Below are positions 24,561 through 36,106 of a stretch of 64,000 nt of DNA, one piece after another. Below the pieces are notes generated by a model that did not search any database, had not been told where the DNA came from, and worked only from the letters and a program-made list of their open reading frames with translations. The stretch spans positions 25,766,001-25,830,000 of the forward strand of contig NC_083697.1 of NCBI RefSeq assembly GCF_033118175.1, written 5' to 3'. Both the position numbers and the translations under genes were made by a program. How positions within the stretch are numbered: position 1 is the stretch's first letter; each line of letters opens with the position of its first letter. The stretch is from Dama dama. Taxonomy: Eukaryota; Chordata; Mammalia; Artiodactyla; Cervidae.

Positions 24561-26160
24561 CTTTTTCTATGTCTTGACTGTACATATAGTTTTTATATAT
24601 CTGTGATTCAGGTAAAAACTTTTTCTTTACTTATTTGTGTTTATTTTTCCAAGTATATGTGTATATCTCCCCTCCCTTCATTTTAACTAAGCAGGCTGTT
24701 TTTTCTTATTGGTTTGTCTTATTTGGTTTAAAGCGTTCTTTATATATTAAGGGCATCTTAAATTTTTATTTTCACATATATTTCTCTTATTTAAGGGTTC
24801 AGCTTTTGCTGTATGCTTGAAATTAATTGAAGTCATCAATTCTTACTCTTTTGTGATTCTACTTTTTACATACAATTTTTTGTTCAACTTGCAAATCATT
24901 TTACTTTGTAGTATAAGATAGAGCATGATTTTATTTTATTCTAGGTAATAAATGATGCCTACACTATATCCTAAATAATACACTATTTCCCCCAGTGATT
25001 TGATATGGAATCCTATTCTTTTACAGCATTCTTTTATTTATTGAGGTCTTTCTATACACCCCATTATGGCCTGTTAGTCTCCTAGTCAATTCTGGTGCAA
25101 TATCATGTGGTGATATTTTATACGGTTTTAGCATATGACAATGTATTTTATTATTTTTCACTGTTTTCTTGACATTCTTATCTATTTAGACAAATGAACT
25201 TTAGAGTTTTTGTTTCAAAATCAGAAAGAAAGATCCTTTTAGAGTTTTGATTAAATTGTAATGTATTAATACATTGTTTGAAGAGGAAATAAAGATCTTG
25301 TAATACTGAATCTTTCTTTCCAGATAGCATTTTATGTGTCTCAGATTTTTCTAATGCCCATCACAAAACAGTTTAACTTTCTTTAAATATTATTATTTTA
25401 TTTCTAAGTATTTTGTTTTGGAGGAATATTTTGACATTGAGATTGAAAGCTTATGTTCCTTGGGTTTTTTGACTGGCTTCTGCTGCTATTGAAAATAGCT
25501 AATGATTTTGTTGTATATATATTGTGACTAAAACTTTACCAAATTCTTACCAGTTTTTAGACTTTCCTCTGATTAGGCTGGATTTTCTAAGACTATTGTA
25601 TTATCTAAGAAATACGTTTTTTCCCAATAAGTCTGCCTGTATGGTTCATCATTAAGTAGAATGTCAAATATTTGAAATGAAGAACATCTGTCTTAATGAA
25701 ATCTTTCATCGTTCAGATTAGCTTTGCTTCTGATATGTGTTTACCATGAGTTTTTCTTTTTCTAAGATTGGGGATAAATGTGAAATTTTATCACGTATGG
25801 CTTTGTGTCACCTACAATGATGAATTACATACTTTGTATCCTTTGACTAATTAAAGGTGATGAATTACTTTTCAAATTGTCCTTATATTGAACCATCCTT
25901 CATTCCTGGAATATCCCCTGCTTGGTCATAATATGCCATTCTTTTGAATTGCTACTGCATTCAATTTTCTAGTTTTGAGATTTTTTGAAAGAATCTATAG
26001 TCATAAGGAATATTGAGGGGTTGTGCATGCATTTGTGTTTGATGCCATTTTTGTTAGATTTAAGTATTAGGTTAAGGTCGCTTCATAAAATGATCTTTCA
26101 ATGTTTTCTTTGCCTTGGAATAGTTATAAGATAGAAGTGCTTGGGGAAAAACTGTGTTTG
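24561..26160 (-). repeat. Ancient L1M-like ORF2 remnant, antisense
   Basis: A T-rich stretch that follows an antisense L1 ORF2 order with heavy divergence: ggtttgtcttatttggttta, gttctttatatattaagg, later accatccttcattcctgg, aatatcccctgcttggtc, cataaaatgatctttcaatg. No open frames survive. Confidence 0.6.
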
Positions 26161-26263
26161 GCACCTCTCTTTAAAGCAATTGTTTAAAAACTTTAAAATC
26201 TTACCCATTTTTACACAGTCTATTTAGTTGTTTTTACAGTCTATTTAGACTTTGTTAATAGTC

Positions 26264-26295
26264 TATTGTATTGTATTGTATTGTATTGTATTGTA
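26264..26295 (+). repeat. (TATTG)n microsatellite
   Basis: About 6.4 perfect copies of TATTG, followed by a short (CA)n. Confidence 0.95.
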
Positions 26296-26999
26296 AAGCA
26301 CACACACGCACAGTTCATCATTCTCCTGAACTTTACCTTGGTCAGTGAATATATAGGTCTATGCAGATTTTCTATTCTTTTGAAAATATTTGGAATCAAT
26401 TATTTTTTCAAATAATTTTACATGCTTATATTGTTCTCATTTATAGACAATTAGAAAGTATAAAGAAAGGAAAAGAGAGATATAAAGAAAATATAGAGAA
26501 GCAAAAAAAGAAGCATATGTACTTATATTTTTCTCATTTATTATCATGCACATGGTTCATATACAGCTTTTCCAGTTTTATTGATATTCCCCTAAGTTTC
26601 AGCTCTAGTATTCATCTATTTTTTCCTTCATTCATATTTTTTATTATCATTAAATTATCATTGCTTTACTAAGGATAGTTTTGTATGTGTGTTTATTTTT
26701 GCCTTCTTTATATTCACCTAAGTCTTTCAATTAATTAGAGGATGTTTTGTAAGCTTATATGGTAGCAGCTGTCATCTCCAGTTTTCCAGTTGAGGAAAAG
26801 AGAGATGGCTGTGAGAAATCACTGAGGCAGACATAGGTTTCAGTATTCTTGATTAACCATCACAGTGCCCAGAGGCTAGAGAATATGATGATTTGCCATC
26901 CCTGAAGAGTCTGTCTAGTGATCCAGACAAATAGCTTTTCTCTGTAATGTTATTTAATCACATTTTTATTCACTCATTCATTCATTAAATACCTATTAA

Positions 27000-27590
27000 C
27001 AATTTTTGGTGCCAGACCTTGTGCTGTCTCTTGAAGATACAAATATGAAAAGACGCAGAACCTGCGTTTAAGGATTTTGTAATTCAAGTGAAGAAACAGA
27101 TAATGTATTACAGGTATAGTAATTACTATGATGCAGCACAAAATTACTCAGGAAAAGTAATAGAAAATTTAGAAATACTATTTTATTCATTCGTATTCAA
27201 CAGATATATTATGTGTCAGATAATATGCTGAAACCTGGGGAAATCATAGGTGTAAAAGTAACTTTGCTTGTCTTTGAGGAGCTCTTAGTCTGGTGGAAGT
27301 AAATAATCCTATTACAATAAAGACATGTACCAGATACCTGTGGGGACGCAGGAGAGAAACTAAATGAGCCTGTCAGAGGTTAAAAAGACTTTCTTCACAG
27401 AGAGAGTAATGTTTGAACTGATACTTGTAAGGTGAGCAGGTATTTATCCAGTGGACAAGGTGTGGCATTCTAAGCAGGGAAAGCAATGCAGGCAAAGGTG
27501 GCACAGTGGTATAAAAAGGCAGATAGTCTGCTAACGCCAACGCACAAGGTACAAGGCCGTGAGGGGTGAGAAAAAAGGCGACAGATACCA
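27000..27590 (+). repeat. Ancient LINE 3'-UTR-type repeat (family not assigned), part 1
   Basis: A characteristic order: attcaacagatatattatgtg, ctttgaggagctcttagtctg, agagagtaatgtttgaac, gtgtggcattctaagcagg, gcacaaggtacaaggccgtg. The matching downstream section (atttggatttcactccatc) appears at 27880-27930, beyond a MIR. Related stretches are at 43.4, 44.6 and 63.4 kb. Confidence 0.5.
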
Positions 27591-27810
27591 AGCGTTTATT
27601 AAACTCTGACCGTGTGTCAGACACTATTCTAAATGTTTTATATAGACTAACATTTAGTTCTTACAGCAGCCCAGGAGGATTTAGATAACTGCTGTTATCC
27701 CACTTTATAGATGAAGAAATTAGGTAGAGAGTTTAAGTATCATGTCCAAAATCATACACTGTGAGTGGGCTGGCCAAAATTTGAGTCCTGGTAATCTGAC
27801 CCCAGCCTAC
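27590..27810 (-). repeat. MIR SINE, antisense
   Basis: gaccgtgtgtcagacactatt, ctttatagatgaagaaatt, gtccaaaatcatacactgtg, ttgagtcctggtaatctgac fit an antisense MIR. Confidence 0.8.
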
Positions 27811-27949
27811 AGTCTCTTGCCTAGTATAGACAGATAGCAATTCATAAAAGACTTTATATTCCATACCAAAGAATTTGGATTTCACTCCATCAATGTCTAG
27901 AAGCCAGTGAGGTGTTCTTAATTATAAAATCTACATGATCAGATTTTTA

Positions 27950-28157
27950 AGTGTATGTTAGCTGCTTAGTTGTGTCCAATTCTTTATGACCCCAGGGACT
28001 GCAACCTGCCAGGATCCTCTGTCCATGGAACTTCCCAGGGAAGAATACTGGAGTGGGTTGTTCCTTTCTCCAGGAGGATCTTCCTGACCCAGGGATCAAA
28101 TTCAGGTCTCCTTCATTGCAGGCATACATCTTTACCATCTGAGCCACCAGGGAAGCC
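27950..28157 (-). mobile_element. Bov-tA SINE
   Basis: gcttagttgtgtccaattct through ctgagccaccagggaagcc. The target-site duplication tgatcagattttta (27936-27949) is matched by tgatcaggttttta (28158-28171), one mismatch. Confidence 0.93.
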
Positions 28158-28514
28158 TGATCAGGTTTTTATTTTAACTCAAGTGGCATTTGGAATATGG
28201 ATTAGAAGGGATGACTTTATGTGACGAGAATATTAGAGGAAAAAAAGAAATACAAGAGGGGCAAACAGCTTCTACAGTCCATTTGAGCAGTGGCGGAAGC
28301 CCTGAAGTAGGGCAGTAAATCAGGGAACAGATTCAGATTCAAGAGTTATTTTGATGGAACTTGGGGATTTGTTATATAGGAATGAGAAATAAGGAAGGAT
28401 GAAAAGTCTGCAGTGCTTTTCAGATTTCTGTCCTTGGTAACTAGATTGAAATTAGTGCCGGGACATGTGACATGGGAAGAGTGTTCTAAACACCGGTTCT
28501 TTATTCTCATAGTT

Positions 28515-29905
28515 AATATTTCCAGGGATACAAAGATTTTTAAGTGTCTGCAAATCAATAAGTGTGATAATCACATTAGCAAATTAAAGAATAAAACCAT
28601 ATGATTTTCTCAAAATATACAGAAAAAGCTTTTGATATAATTCAATATCCATTTATGATTTTAAAAAAAAAACCAACTCTCCAGAAGGTGGGCATAAAGG
28701 GAAATACCTCAACATAAAAAAGGCCATATATGACAAACCCACAACTAACTCAACGGTGAAAAGCTAAAAACATTTCCTCTAAGATCAAGAACAAGACAAG
28801 GATGCCCACTCTCACCACTTTTATTCAACATAGTATTGCAAGTCCTAACTATAGATATCAGACAAGAGAAAGAGATAAAAGGAATCAAAATTAGAAAGGA
28901 AGACGTGTCACTGTTAGCGATGACATGATACTCTAATAGAAAATCCTAAAGACACCATCAGAAAACTACTAGAGCTCATGAATTCGGTAAAGTTGCAGGT
29001 ACAAAATTAATATATAAAAATCTATTACATTTCTATACACTAACAGTGAACTATCAGAAAGAGAAATTAAGGAAACAATCCCATTTACCACTGAATCAAA
29101 AAAATAAAATAGTGAATAAGAAATAAACCTACCTAAGGAGGTAAAGGACTTCCCTGGTGGCTCAGACAGTAAAGCATCTGCCTGCAGAGACCTGAGTTCA
29201 ATCCCTGGGTCAGGAAGATCTCCTGGAGGAGGAAATGGCAACCCACTCCATTATTCTTGCCTGGAAAATCCCATGGATGAAGAAGCCTGGTAGGCTACAG
29301 TCCATGGGGTCGCAAAGAGTCAGACACAACTGAGTGACTTCACTTTCACTTTTCACTTTCTTTCAAGGAGGTAAAAGACCTGTACTTGAAAAACTATAAG
29401 ACGCTGATGAAAGAAATTGAAGATGTCACAAACAGATGAAAAGATATATCATGTTCTTGGATTGAAAAAATTAACATTGTTAAAACGATCATACTTCCCA
29501 AGGCAGTCTACAGATTCAATCCCTATCAAAATACCAATGACATTTTTCACAGAACTAGAACAAATAATTTTAAACTTTGTATAGAAACACAAAAGACCCC
29601 AAATAGTGAAAACAGTCTTAAGAAAGAAAAACAGAGTTGGAGGAATCGTGCTCCCTGACTTCAGATTATACTGCAACGTTACAGTAGTCAAACCTGGTAC
29701 TGGCACAAAAGCAGACACATAGATCAATGGAACAGAATAGAGAACCTAGAAATATACCCAGGCACCTGCAGTCAATTAATCTACTACAAAAGGGACAAAA
29801 ATAGAGACACTTTCTTCAATAAGTGATACTGAGAAAACTGAATAGCTACATGTTAAAAAAAAAAAAAAAAATCAGAACATTCTCTAACACCATATGCCAA
29901 AAAAA
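28515..29905 (+). mobile_element. L1 ORF2 (reverse transcriptase region), split by a Bov-tA
   Basis: Collinear with L1 ORF2: cagggatacaaagatttt, gcaaatcaataagtgtgat, ctccagaaggtgggcataaa, aacaagacaaggatgcccac, the DDM motif region near 28920, aaaatcctaaagacacc. After the SINE: gacctgtacttgaaaaac, ggaggaatcgtgctccctg, actactgcaacg-type sequence, and accatatgccaaaa. Both ends are truncated and the frames are broken. Confidence 0.9.
29146..29364 (+). mobile_element. Bov-tA SINE inserted in L1
   Basis: acttccctggtggctcagac through gtcgcaaagagtcagacac and a short (CACTTT)n-like tail. An exact 11-bp target-site duplication aaggaggtaaa lies at 29135-29145 and 29365-29375. Confidence 0.95.
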
Positions 29906-31677
29906 AGTCAAGTCTACCGTTTCAGACTCTAAGATACCATGACAAAGTGATTCTCCTAGTAGTTTAATGGACACGGGAAACTATCATGTTACCCAGTTTT
30001 GGAGTTTTGCTTGCTTGCTCAGCGTTATCACTAACATATTTAGATACCCTTTCAGAGAATTCACTCTACTGAAAGATAGTTTTTGTCAGTAACATTGCTA
30101 AATAAATTTTGACTCTAGTTTGGAAATGAAATATTATTTTTTTTTAAGTCATTCTCATACCAATTGATTTCTGATATTTGGACATCTAAATTTAATGTGC
30201 ATTGTATGTACAGGGTCTTGGGCAGAAATGATAATAGAAATTTTCAGAGTTGTTCTGTAGTTACCCTCAATTTTTGTCCATTGTCCATAAACAATGTTCT
30301 GTGAATTTGAAATCCTACTCACACAGGAAAATACCAATATCAATGATACTAAAGAAGATTTAAATTTTATAAAGGAAGTTTTCCTTTTATGCCTCTTAAG
30401 TGGAAATTGTATAGTGAATAGTGAAATTGTGAATGAAACTGTCTAATAAATGAAAAACTAGATTCTGAATTTTTTGGTATTATAATTATTTTTTTCATAA
30501 AGCAAGTTGTATAATTTGCCCTGAGTATAATTTACTAATCTCCTAAAATTAATTTGTAGATGAACATGCTTGTAACATATTAAAGTCCTTTGATGATGCA
30601 CACTCAAATTTCAGAAAGTTACGAACTTGTCAGTGACTCCTATTTTCTTCTTTTCTTACCATTTCATAAAGCAATCAGTCTTTTCTTTGAAGAAGCTCCT
30701 CACAAATGATGCATTTGATTGGAACCAACGCCAAGGTCAAATTTTTCTTTCATCAATCAGTTCTTCATAGAGAATACTTTGGTCAAATTCTTTGCTTCAT
30801 CAGTCAGTCAGGCACGCCTTCCATTCAGACAAAACCTCTTTTAGAAATGCCCCATTCAGCACTGAATGACTGAAAGCAGAACTAGAGTAATCAAGAGTTC
30901 TTTATTTTATCTTCATAAATGTACAGCCTCATGTGAAGGCTGAGGAAAATACCTGTAGAGCCCACAAACTAATGAAAAAGAAGATAGAAGCATTGATTGT
31001 GTGACTTGCTGATTTTAAAACTAATCTTTCTGAAGCAGTTTTAATTTGAGAATGTTTATGTAGATTTAATTTCTAATACTAAAAAGTTAAAATTCCTAAT
31101 CCCTATTACTTATTAAGTGCAATAAATTCATAAAACTTAGCAACTTCCATTTCTATTTAAAAGTTAATAAAGTGAGAGAACAAGTGCTTTACTGTTACTA
31201 CTAAAGAATTTGTAGCATACATAGTTACAGAAACCAAAGGCATGAGGGCTGACATTCAAACTCCAAAAACAATTGAGAACAATTTTTTTTTTCAAAATAA
31301 GTCTGTCTGTTACTTGATGCATAGGCTTTATTCTCTCCTGCCTAGAAAGTCTAAATTGGAAATTATATATGTGGAATCCCACTATGAAATTGAGGAAAAA
31401 GAGAAAATAAGCAAATGAGATAATAGTTAGACTCAATCTTGAAAGCATATTAAGCATATAAGTAAAAATTTTTTGAATCCCCATATTTTAAATCAAGTGA
31501 ATTTTGAAAGTTCTTAAATTTTCTAATTATGTTAAATAAGTTTTCAAGAGTGACTACTAGTATTCAACAAGTTTATGTTGAATTGAGGTGTATTGTGTTG
31601 CCTTTTGTGAAGGGTAGGGGATCCTCCTGCCCACCAAATAACATGAAGAAGAATTATGAATGGCCCTTAGTCTGAAT

Positions 31678-31871
31678 TGGGCTTCCCTCATGGCTCAGCT
31701 GGTAAAGAATCGCCTGCAATGTGGGAGACCTGGGTTTGATCCCTAGGTTGGGAAGATCTCCTGGAGAAGGGAAAGGCTACCCATTCTAGTATTCTGGCCT
31801 AGAGAATTCCATGAACTATACAGTCCATGGGGTCACAGAGAGTTGGACACAACTGAGCGATTTTTTTTTTA
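31678..31871 (+). mobile_element. Bov-tA SINE
   Basis: gcttccctcatggctcagct through gttggacacaactgagcg plus a T run. The target-site duplication agtctgaat lies at 31669-31677 and 31872-31880. Confidence 0.93.
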
Positions 31872-32300
31872 AGTCTGAATCAGTATTATGACATGTAACA
31901 AACATATGCAGACAAGTTCGGTGGTCTGGAGTCTTGATTTTACCTCCTTTACAAGTAAGATACACTGTCAATTTGCTTTAATTATCTAAGAAAGCATTAT
32001 GTTGTTCTTCATTTCTGAGAATCTAATTTCCACCCAACCATTCATAAGTAATGAATGGTTCTAACATAAATCATGTTAGAACAGTTCAATACTGAGTCAC
32101 AAAACAATTTTCATATTACCAGAGTTTTAATAAATGCAATTTACAACAGTAATTATACGTGAAGAAAAATGAAATGTGTTTAAAAGAGCTGTTTTTAAAG
32201 ATAAACAGTGCTCTCATAAGGAAAAGTCTACCTCATTTCTTTCCATCATATTTGAGCCAGGAAGTTGTAGTGAAGGAAAAGGTTAATGGTTTCTTATGTG

Positions 32301-32424
32301 TGCTTTCCAGGTGGCTCAGTGGTAAAAAATCTGCCTGGCAGTGCAGGAGACACAAGAGACAAGAGGTCGATCCCTGAGTTGGGAAAATCCCCTGGAAAAG
32401 AAAATGGCAACCCACTCCAGTATT
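32301..32424 (+). mobile_element. Truncated Bov-tA SINE abutting BovB
   Basis: The tRNA-like head and body run from ctttccaggtggctcagtgg to cccactccagtatt, then stop where an antisense BovB begins. The missing SINE tail is not found on the far side of that BovB. Confidence 0.85.
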
Positions 32425-34143
32425 CAGTTCAGTTCAGTTCAGTTCAGTCACTCAGTGGTGTCCGACTCCCTGCAACCCCATGAACCGCAGCACACCAGGC
32501 CTGCCTGTCCATCACCAACTCCCGGAGTTTACCCAAACTCATGTTCATTGACTCGGTGATGCCATCCAACCATCTCATCCTCTGTCGTCCCCTTCTCCTC
32601 CTGCCCTCAAACTTTCCCAGCTTCAGGGTCTTTTCCAATAAGTCAGCTCTTCGCATCAGGTGGCCAAAGTATTGGAGTTTCAGCTTCAACATCAGTCCTT
32701 CCAATGAACGCCCAGGACTGATCTCCTTTAGGATGGACTGGTTGCATCTCCTTGCAGTCCAAGGGATGCTCAAGAGTCTTCTCCAACACCACAGTTCAAA
32801 AGCATCAATTCTTCAGCACTCAGCTTTCTTCACAGTCCAACTCTCATCCATACATGACCACTGGCAAAACCATAGCCTTGACTAGAAGGACCTCTGTTGA
32901 CAAAATAATGTCCTGCTTTTTAATATGCTGTCTAGGTTGGTCATAACTTTCCTTCAGGAGTAAGCGTCTTTTAATTTCATGGCTGCAATCACCATCTGCA
33001 GTGATTTAGGAGCCCAGAAAAATAAAGTCAGCCACTGTTTCCCCATCTATTTGCCATGAAGTGACAGGACCAGATGCCATGATCTTAGTTTTCTGAATGT
33101 TGAGCTTTAAGCCAACTTTTTCACTCTCTTTCACTTTCATCAAGAGGCTCTTTAGTTCTTCACTTTCTCCGATAAGGGTGGTGTCACCTGCATATGTGAG
33201 GTTACTCATGTTTCTCCCAGCAATCTTGATTCCAGCTTGTGCTTCTTCCAGCCCAGGGTTTCTCATGATGTACTCTGCATATAAGTTAAATAAGCAGGGT
33301 GACAATATACAGCCTTGACGTACTCCTTTTCCTATTTGGAACCAGTCTGTTGTTCCATGTCCAGTTCTAACTGTTGCTTCCTGACCTGCATACAGGTTTC
33401 TCAAGAGGCAGGTCAGGTGGTCTGGTATTCCCATCTCTTTCAGAATTTTCCACAGTTTATTGTGATCCACACAGTCAAAGGCTTTGGCATAGTCAATAAA
33501 GCAGAAATAGATGTTTTTCTGGATGTTTTTCTTGCTTTTTCGATGATCCAGCAGATGTTGGCAATTTGATCTCTTGTTCCTCTGCCTTTTCTAAAACCAA
33601 CTTGAACATCTGGAAGTTCATGGTTCATGTATTACTGAAGCCTGGCTTGGAGAATTTTGCACATTACTTTGCTAGTGTGTGAAATGAGTGCAGTTGTGTG
33701 GTAGTTTGAACATTCTTTGGCATTGCCTTTCTTTGGGATTGGAATGATACCTGACCTATTCCAGTCCTGTGGCCACTGCTGAGTTTTCCAAATTTGCTGG
33801 CATATTGAGTGCAGCACTTTCACAGCATCATCTTTTAGGATTTGAAATAGCTCAACTGGAATTCCATCACCTCCACTAGCTTTGTTTGTAGTGATGCTTT
33901 CTAAGGCCCACTTGACTTGACATTCCTGGATGTCTGGCTCTAGGTGAGTGATCACACCATCATGATTATCTGGGTCTTGAAGATCTTTTTTGTACAGTTC
34001 TTCTGTGTATTCTTGCCACCTCTTCTTAATATCTTCTGCTTCTGTTAGGTCCATACCATTTCTGTCTTTTATTGAGCCCATCTTTGCATGAAATGTTCCC
34101 TTGGTATCTCTAATTTTCTTGAAGAGAGCTCTAGCCTTTCCCA
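32424..34143 (-). mobile_element. BovB LINE, 5'-truncated, antisense to TBCK
   Basis: A 1.7-kb RTE-type BovB with its (TTCAG)n terminus at the left. It covers the C-terminal end back to just upstream of the reverse transcriptase; the endonuclease is missing. It carries stops and frameshifts and two 2-nt deletions shared with the sense copy at 35969-38817. Compare ctctcatcca at 32841-32850 here with the fuller ctctcacatcc near 56385. It ends 254 bp upstream of the TBCK exon at 34398. Confidence 0.95.
33006..34081 (-). pseudogene. Dead BovB reverse transcriptase
   Basis: Three open pieces in different frames make up one RT domain. 33632-34081 holds the N-terminal RT motifs (KASGGDGIPVELFQ, IPIPKKGN, a changed NYHTTALISHTSK). 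33440-33628 holds GFRKGRGTRDQIANI, then goes out of frame before the FxDYxKAFD catalytic motif. 33006-33470 holds DHNKLWKILKEMGIPDHLTC and QGCILSPCLFNLYAEYIM. The catalytic YADD box reads YAGD (33183-33194), losing an essential aspartate. Not a cellular gene, and inactive. Confidence 0.92.
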
Positions 34144-34397
34144 GACAACAACAATATTTGTGACTAATTAAAAGTAAACATCAGCCTCCAACTAATAGAA
34201 ATAAATGGGAAAAAAAAAAAGTAAACATCAGTGGTAGGAAATAGGTACACAGTACACTGCTAAAATGAGACATAGTTTTCTATTCTCCCATATGCTATAG
34301 TGATTGATATCAAAAACTTGAAGACATCCTATACTGGCTATCGTTTGTCTCTCTATAATATTCTCAATATTTGTATTGTTTGTTCATTTTTTTTCAG

Positions 34398-34573
34398 TCA
34401 AGAGAATCCATTCCGTTAAATGACTTAAAGTCAGAAGTATCACCCCGGATTTCAGCAGAGGACCTGATTGACTTGTGTGAGCTTACAGTGACTGGCCAAT
34501 TCAAAACACCCACCAAGAAGACAAAGTCCAGTAAACCAAAGCTCTTGGTAGTCGACATCCGGAATAGTGAAGA
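34398..34573 (+). CDS. TBCK: TBCK internal coding exon (start of the rhodanese-like domain)
   Basis: This is the second TBCK exon in the window. The acceptor is ttttttttcag at 34397. The exon starts in phase 0 with SRESIPLNDLKSEVS, joining exactly to the TDL end of the previous exon. It is 176 nt: 58 codons plus two bases (GA) of a split codon. Residues include ISAEDLIDLCELTV, a lysine-rich TKKTKSSKPK stretch, then KLLVVDIRNSE, the beta-strand that opens rhodanese folds. The GA joins the first base (T) of the next exon to make Asp, giving NSED-F-V-R-G-H across the junction, which fits the family. The donor is not U2-like: the exon is followed directly by gtatccttt, the U12-type consensus. An antisense BovB ends 254 bp upstream and a sense BovB starts about 1.4 kb downstream. 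Confidence 0.95.
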
Positions 34574-34582
34574 GTATCCTTT
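34574..34582 (+). promoter_or_regulatory. U12-type 5' splice site
   Basis: GTATCCTTT directly follows the phase-consistent exon end. This nonamer pairs with U11 then U6atac RNA in the minor spliceosome. No GT nearby gives a frame-compatible join that preserves the NSED-FVRGH sequence. Confidence 0.9.
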
Positions 34583-36106
34583 ACACATTTGGTTTTAAAG
34601 GGTGGTACTGCTTTATTCACATTGCTTCCTTTTCATTTAACGGGTATGTGGTAAAAACAATGAACATGTTTGGGATTCCTCTGAATTCAGATAGCTAAAT
34701 AGTTCTCAAACTGGATGCCAGAATAGACTTGCATAATATTAATATAATGTTTCATAAGATAACATTACATACCAGAGACCTTAAAATACTTTCCAAACAC
34801 CACCAGAATAATGGGCTATTTTCTTGGTTTTTGTGTTTCTCTGGTGTATATTGGTGCTCCTGGGGGAATTTGAATCCTTCCTGGCATAGATAAAGCTTTG
34901 GCAGAGATGAAGAGTAAGTGTTTACCTGGTGTACCTCATAGCCTCAAGAGGAAAGTTCACCAGATCTCAACACTGAACTTTTATTTATTATAATTTTCAA
35001 AATATTGGCTTATAGAAAACATGTTAAAGTATTTTCCACTGATATTTTACTATTAAATGTACCATAACTTCTGGTGGTTTTGCTTGACATTAAAATATGA
35101 AAAGTTACAAAGTAGTAATAGTTTGGTCTTTCTCCTTATATTTTCATCTCGATCAGATTTTTGTAAAGTGTGCCTTGATTGTCTATACTCTTAAATCTAG
35201 GTAAATGATTTTCTGTTTTTGTCTTTGTTTTTTTTTTAAACTAGGTAACTACCTCTTAAAATAAAATTTTTCTTAGAAACTCAATATATAAAATATAAAT
35301 GAAGACGTTTTTTACAATTAGTTTTCTTTGTAAGTTAACATTTGTAGCATTTACTAACTATAAATAAGGATTATAGGTAGATGAGGGTTGGCAAGTTGGT
35401 GGTTTCTTATATGCTGAAGTTGGCATATAAGTTTTTATGTGCATATTTTCAATCACAATTTTTGAAATGAAATTTTAAAATAAAATTCAAGCCATACATT
35501 TCCAGAACTCCTGAAGCAATCCCTAGAACCTTAGATTACTGAAAATACACTTTGAGAGCCTTCTACTTCAAATGATACCTCAGCATCTGTTCTGTGAAAA
35601 GTTTCTACTTTCCCTAGACTATGAGACCCCGAGTTTGGGGAGAATATAAGTATTCATGTTCCTGGTGTTAGGGCTTTAGGGGTACTAAGAGTTCCTCAGC
35701 AGAGTAGAGTGGACTCCCAAAAGAAGCATTCAGTTCCAAGTGACTGGTCTGGGACCCCTGATGTACAAGTTCTTCTTATCTATTATTTCTAACGTTTTAA
35801 GTACTTTTAGTTTCTTAGTGTTTTAGTTTATGTTTCTTTTGGTTTATCCTTTAGTTATTGACTCGTAAAACCATCCAAAAAAGCATATTTTACAGTGATG
35901 TATTCTAATGTTAAGGACTATTAGTAAAATAATTAAAATTAAAACAGTTTATGTATACGCCACACTCCAAGGTAAGAGAAACCCAAGTAAGATGGTAGGC
36001 ACTAAGAGAGGGCATCAGAGGGCAGACAGGCTGAAACCACAATCACAGAAAACTAGCCAATCTGATCACAGGACCACAATCTTGTCTAACTCAATGAAAC
36101 CAAGCC

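Larger units (their letters stand above)
5590..34397 (+). other. TBCK intron (U2-type) between exons at 5414-5589 and 34398-34573
   Basis: The intron is 28,808 nt with donor gtatgt and acceptor cag. No exon was recognised inside it. Annotated repeats cover roughly half. Stretches in which I see no assignable element: 5590-7120, 8991-9278, 10515-12200, 13930-16420, 19580-22290, 26300-27000, 29910-31670 and 31880-32300. These are AT-rich with only short, unconvincing open frames. Confidence 0.8.

Noticed and set aside
32541..32885. 114-residue plus-strand frame, and the matching minus frame at 38356-38700
   Set aside because: Both are the antisense reading of the BovB 3' region; they recur wherever BovB occurs and are not genes.
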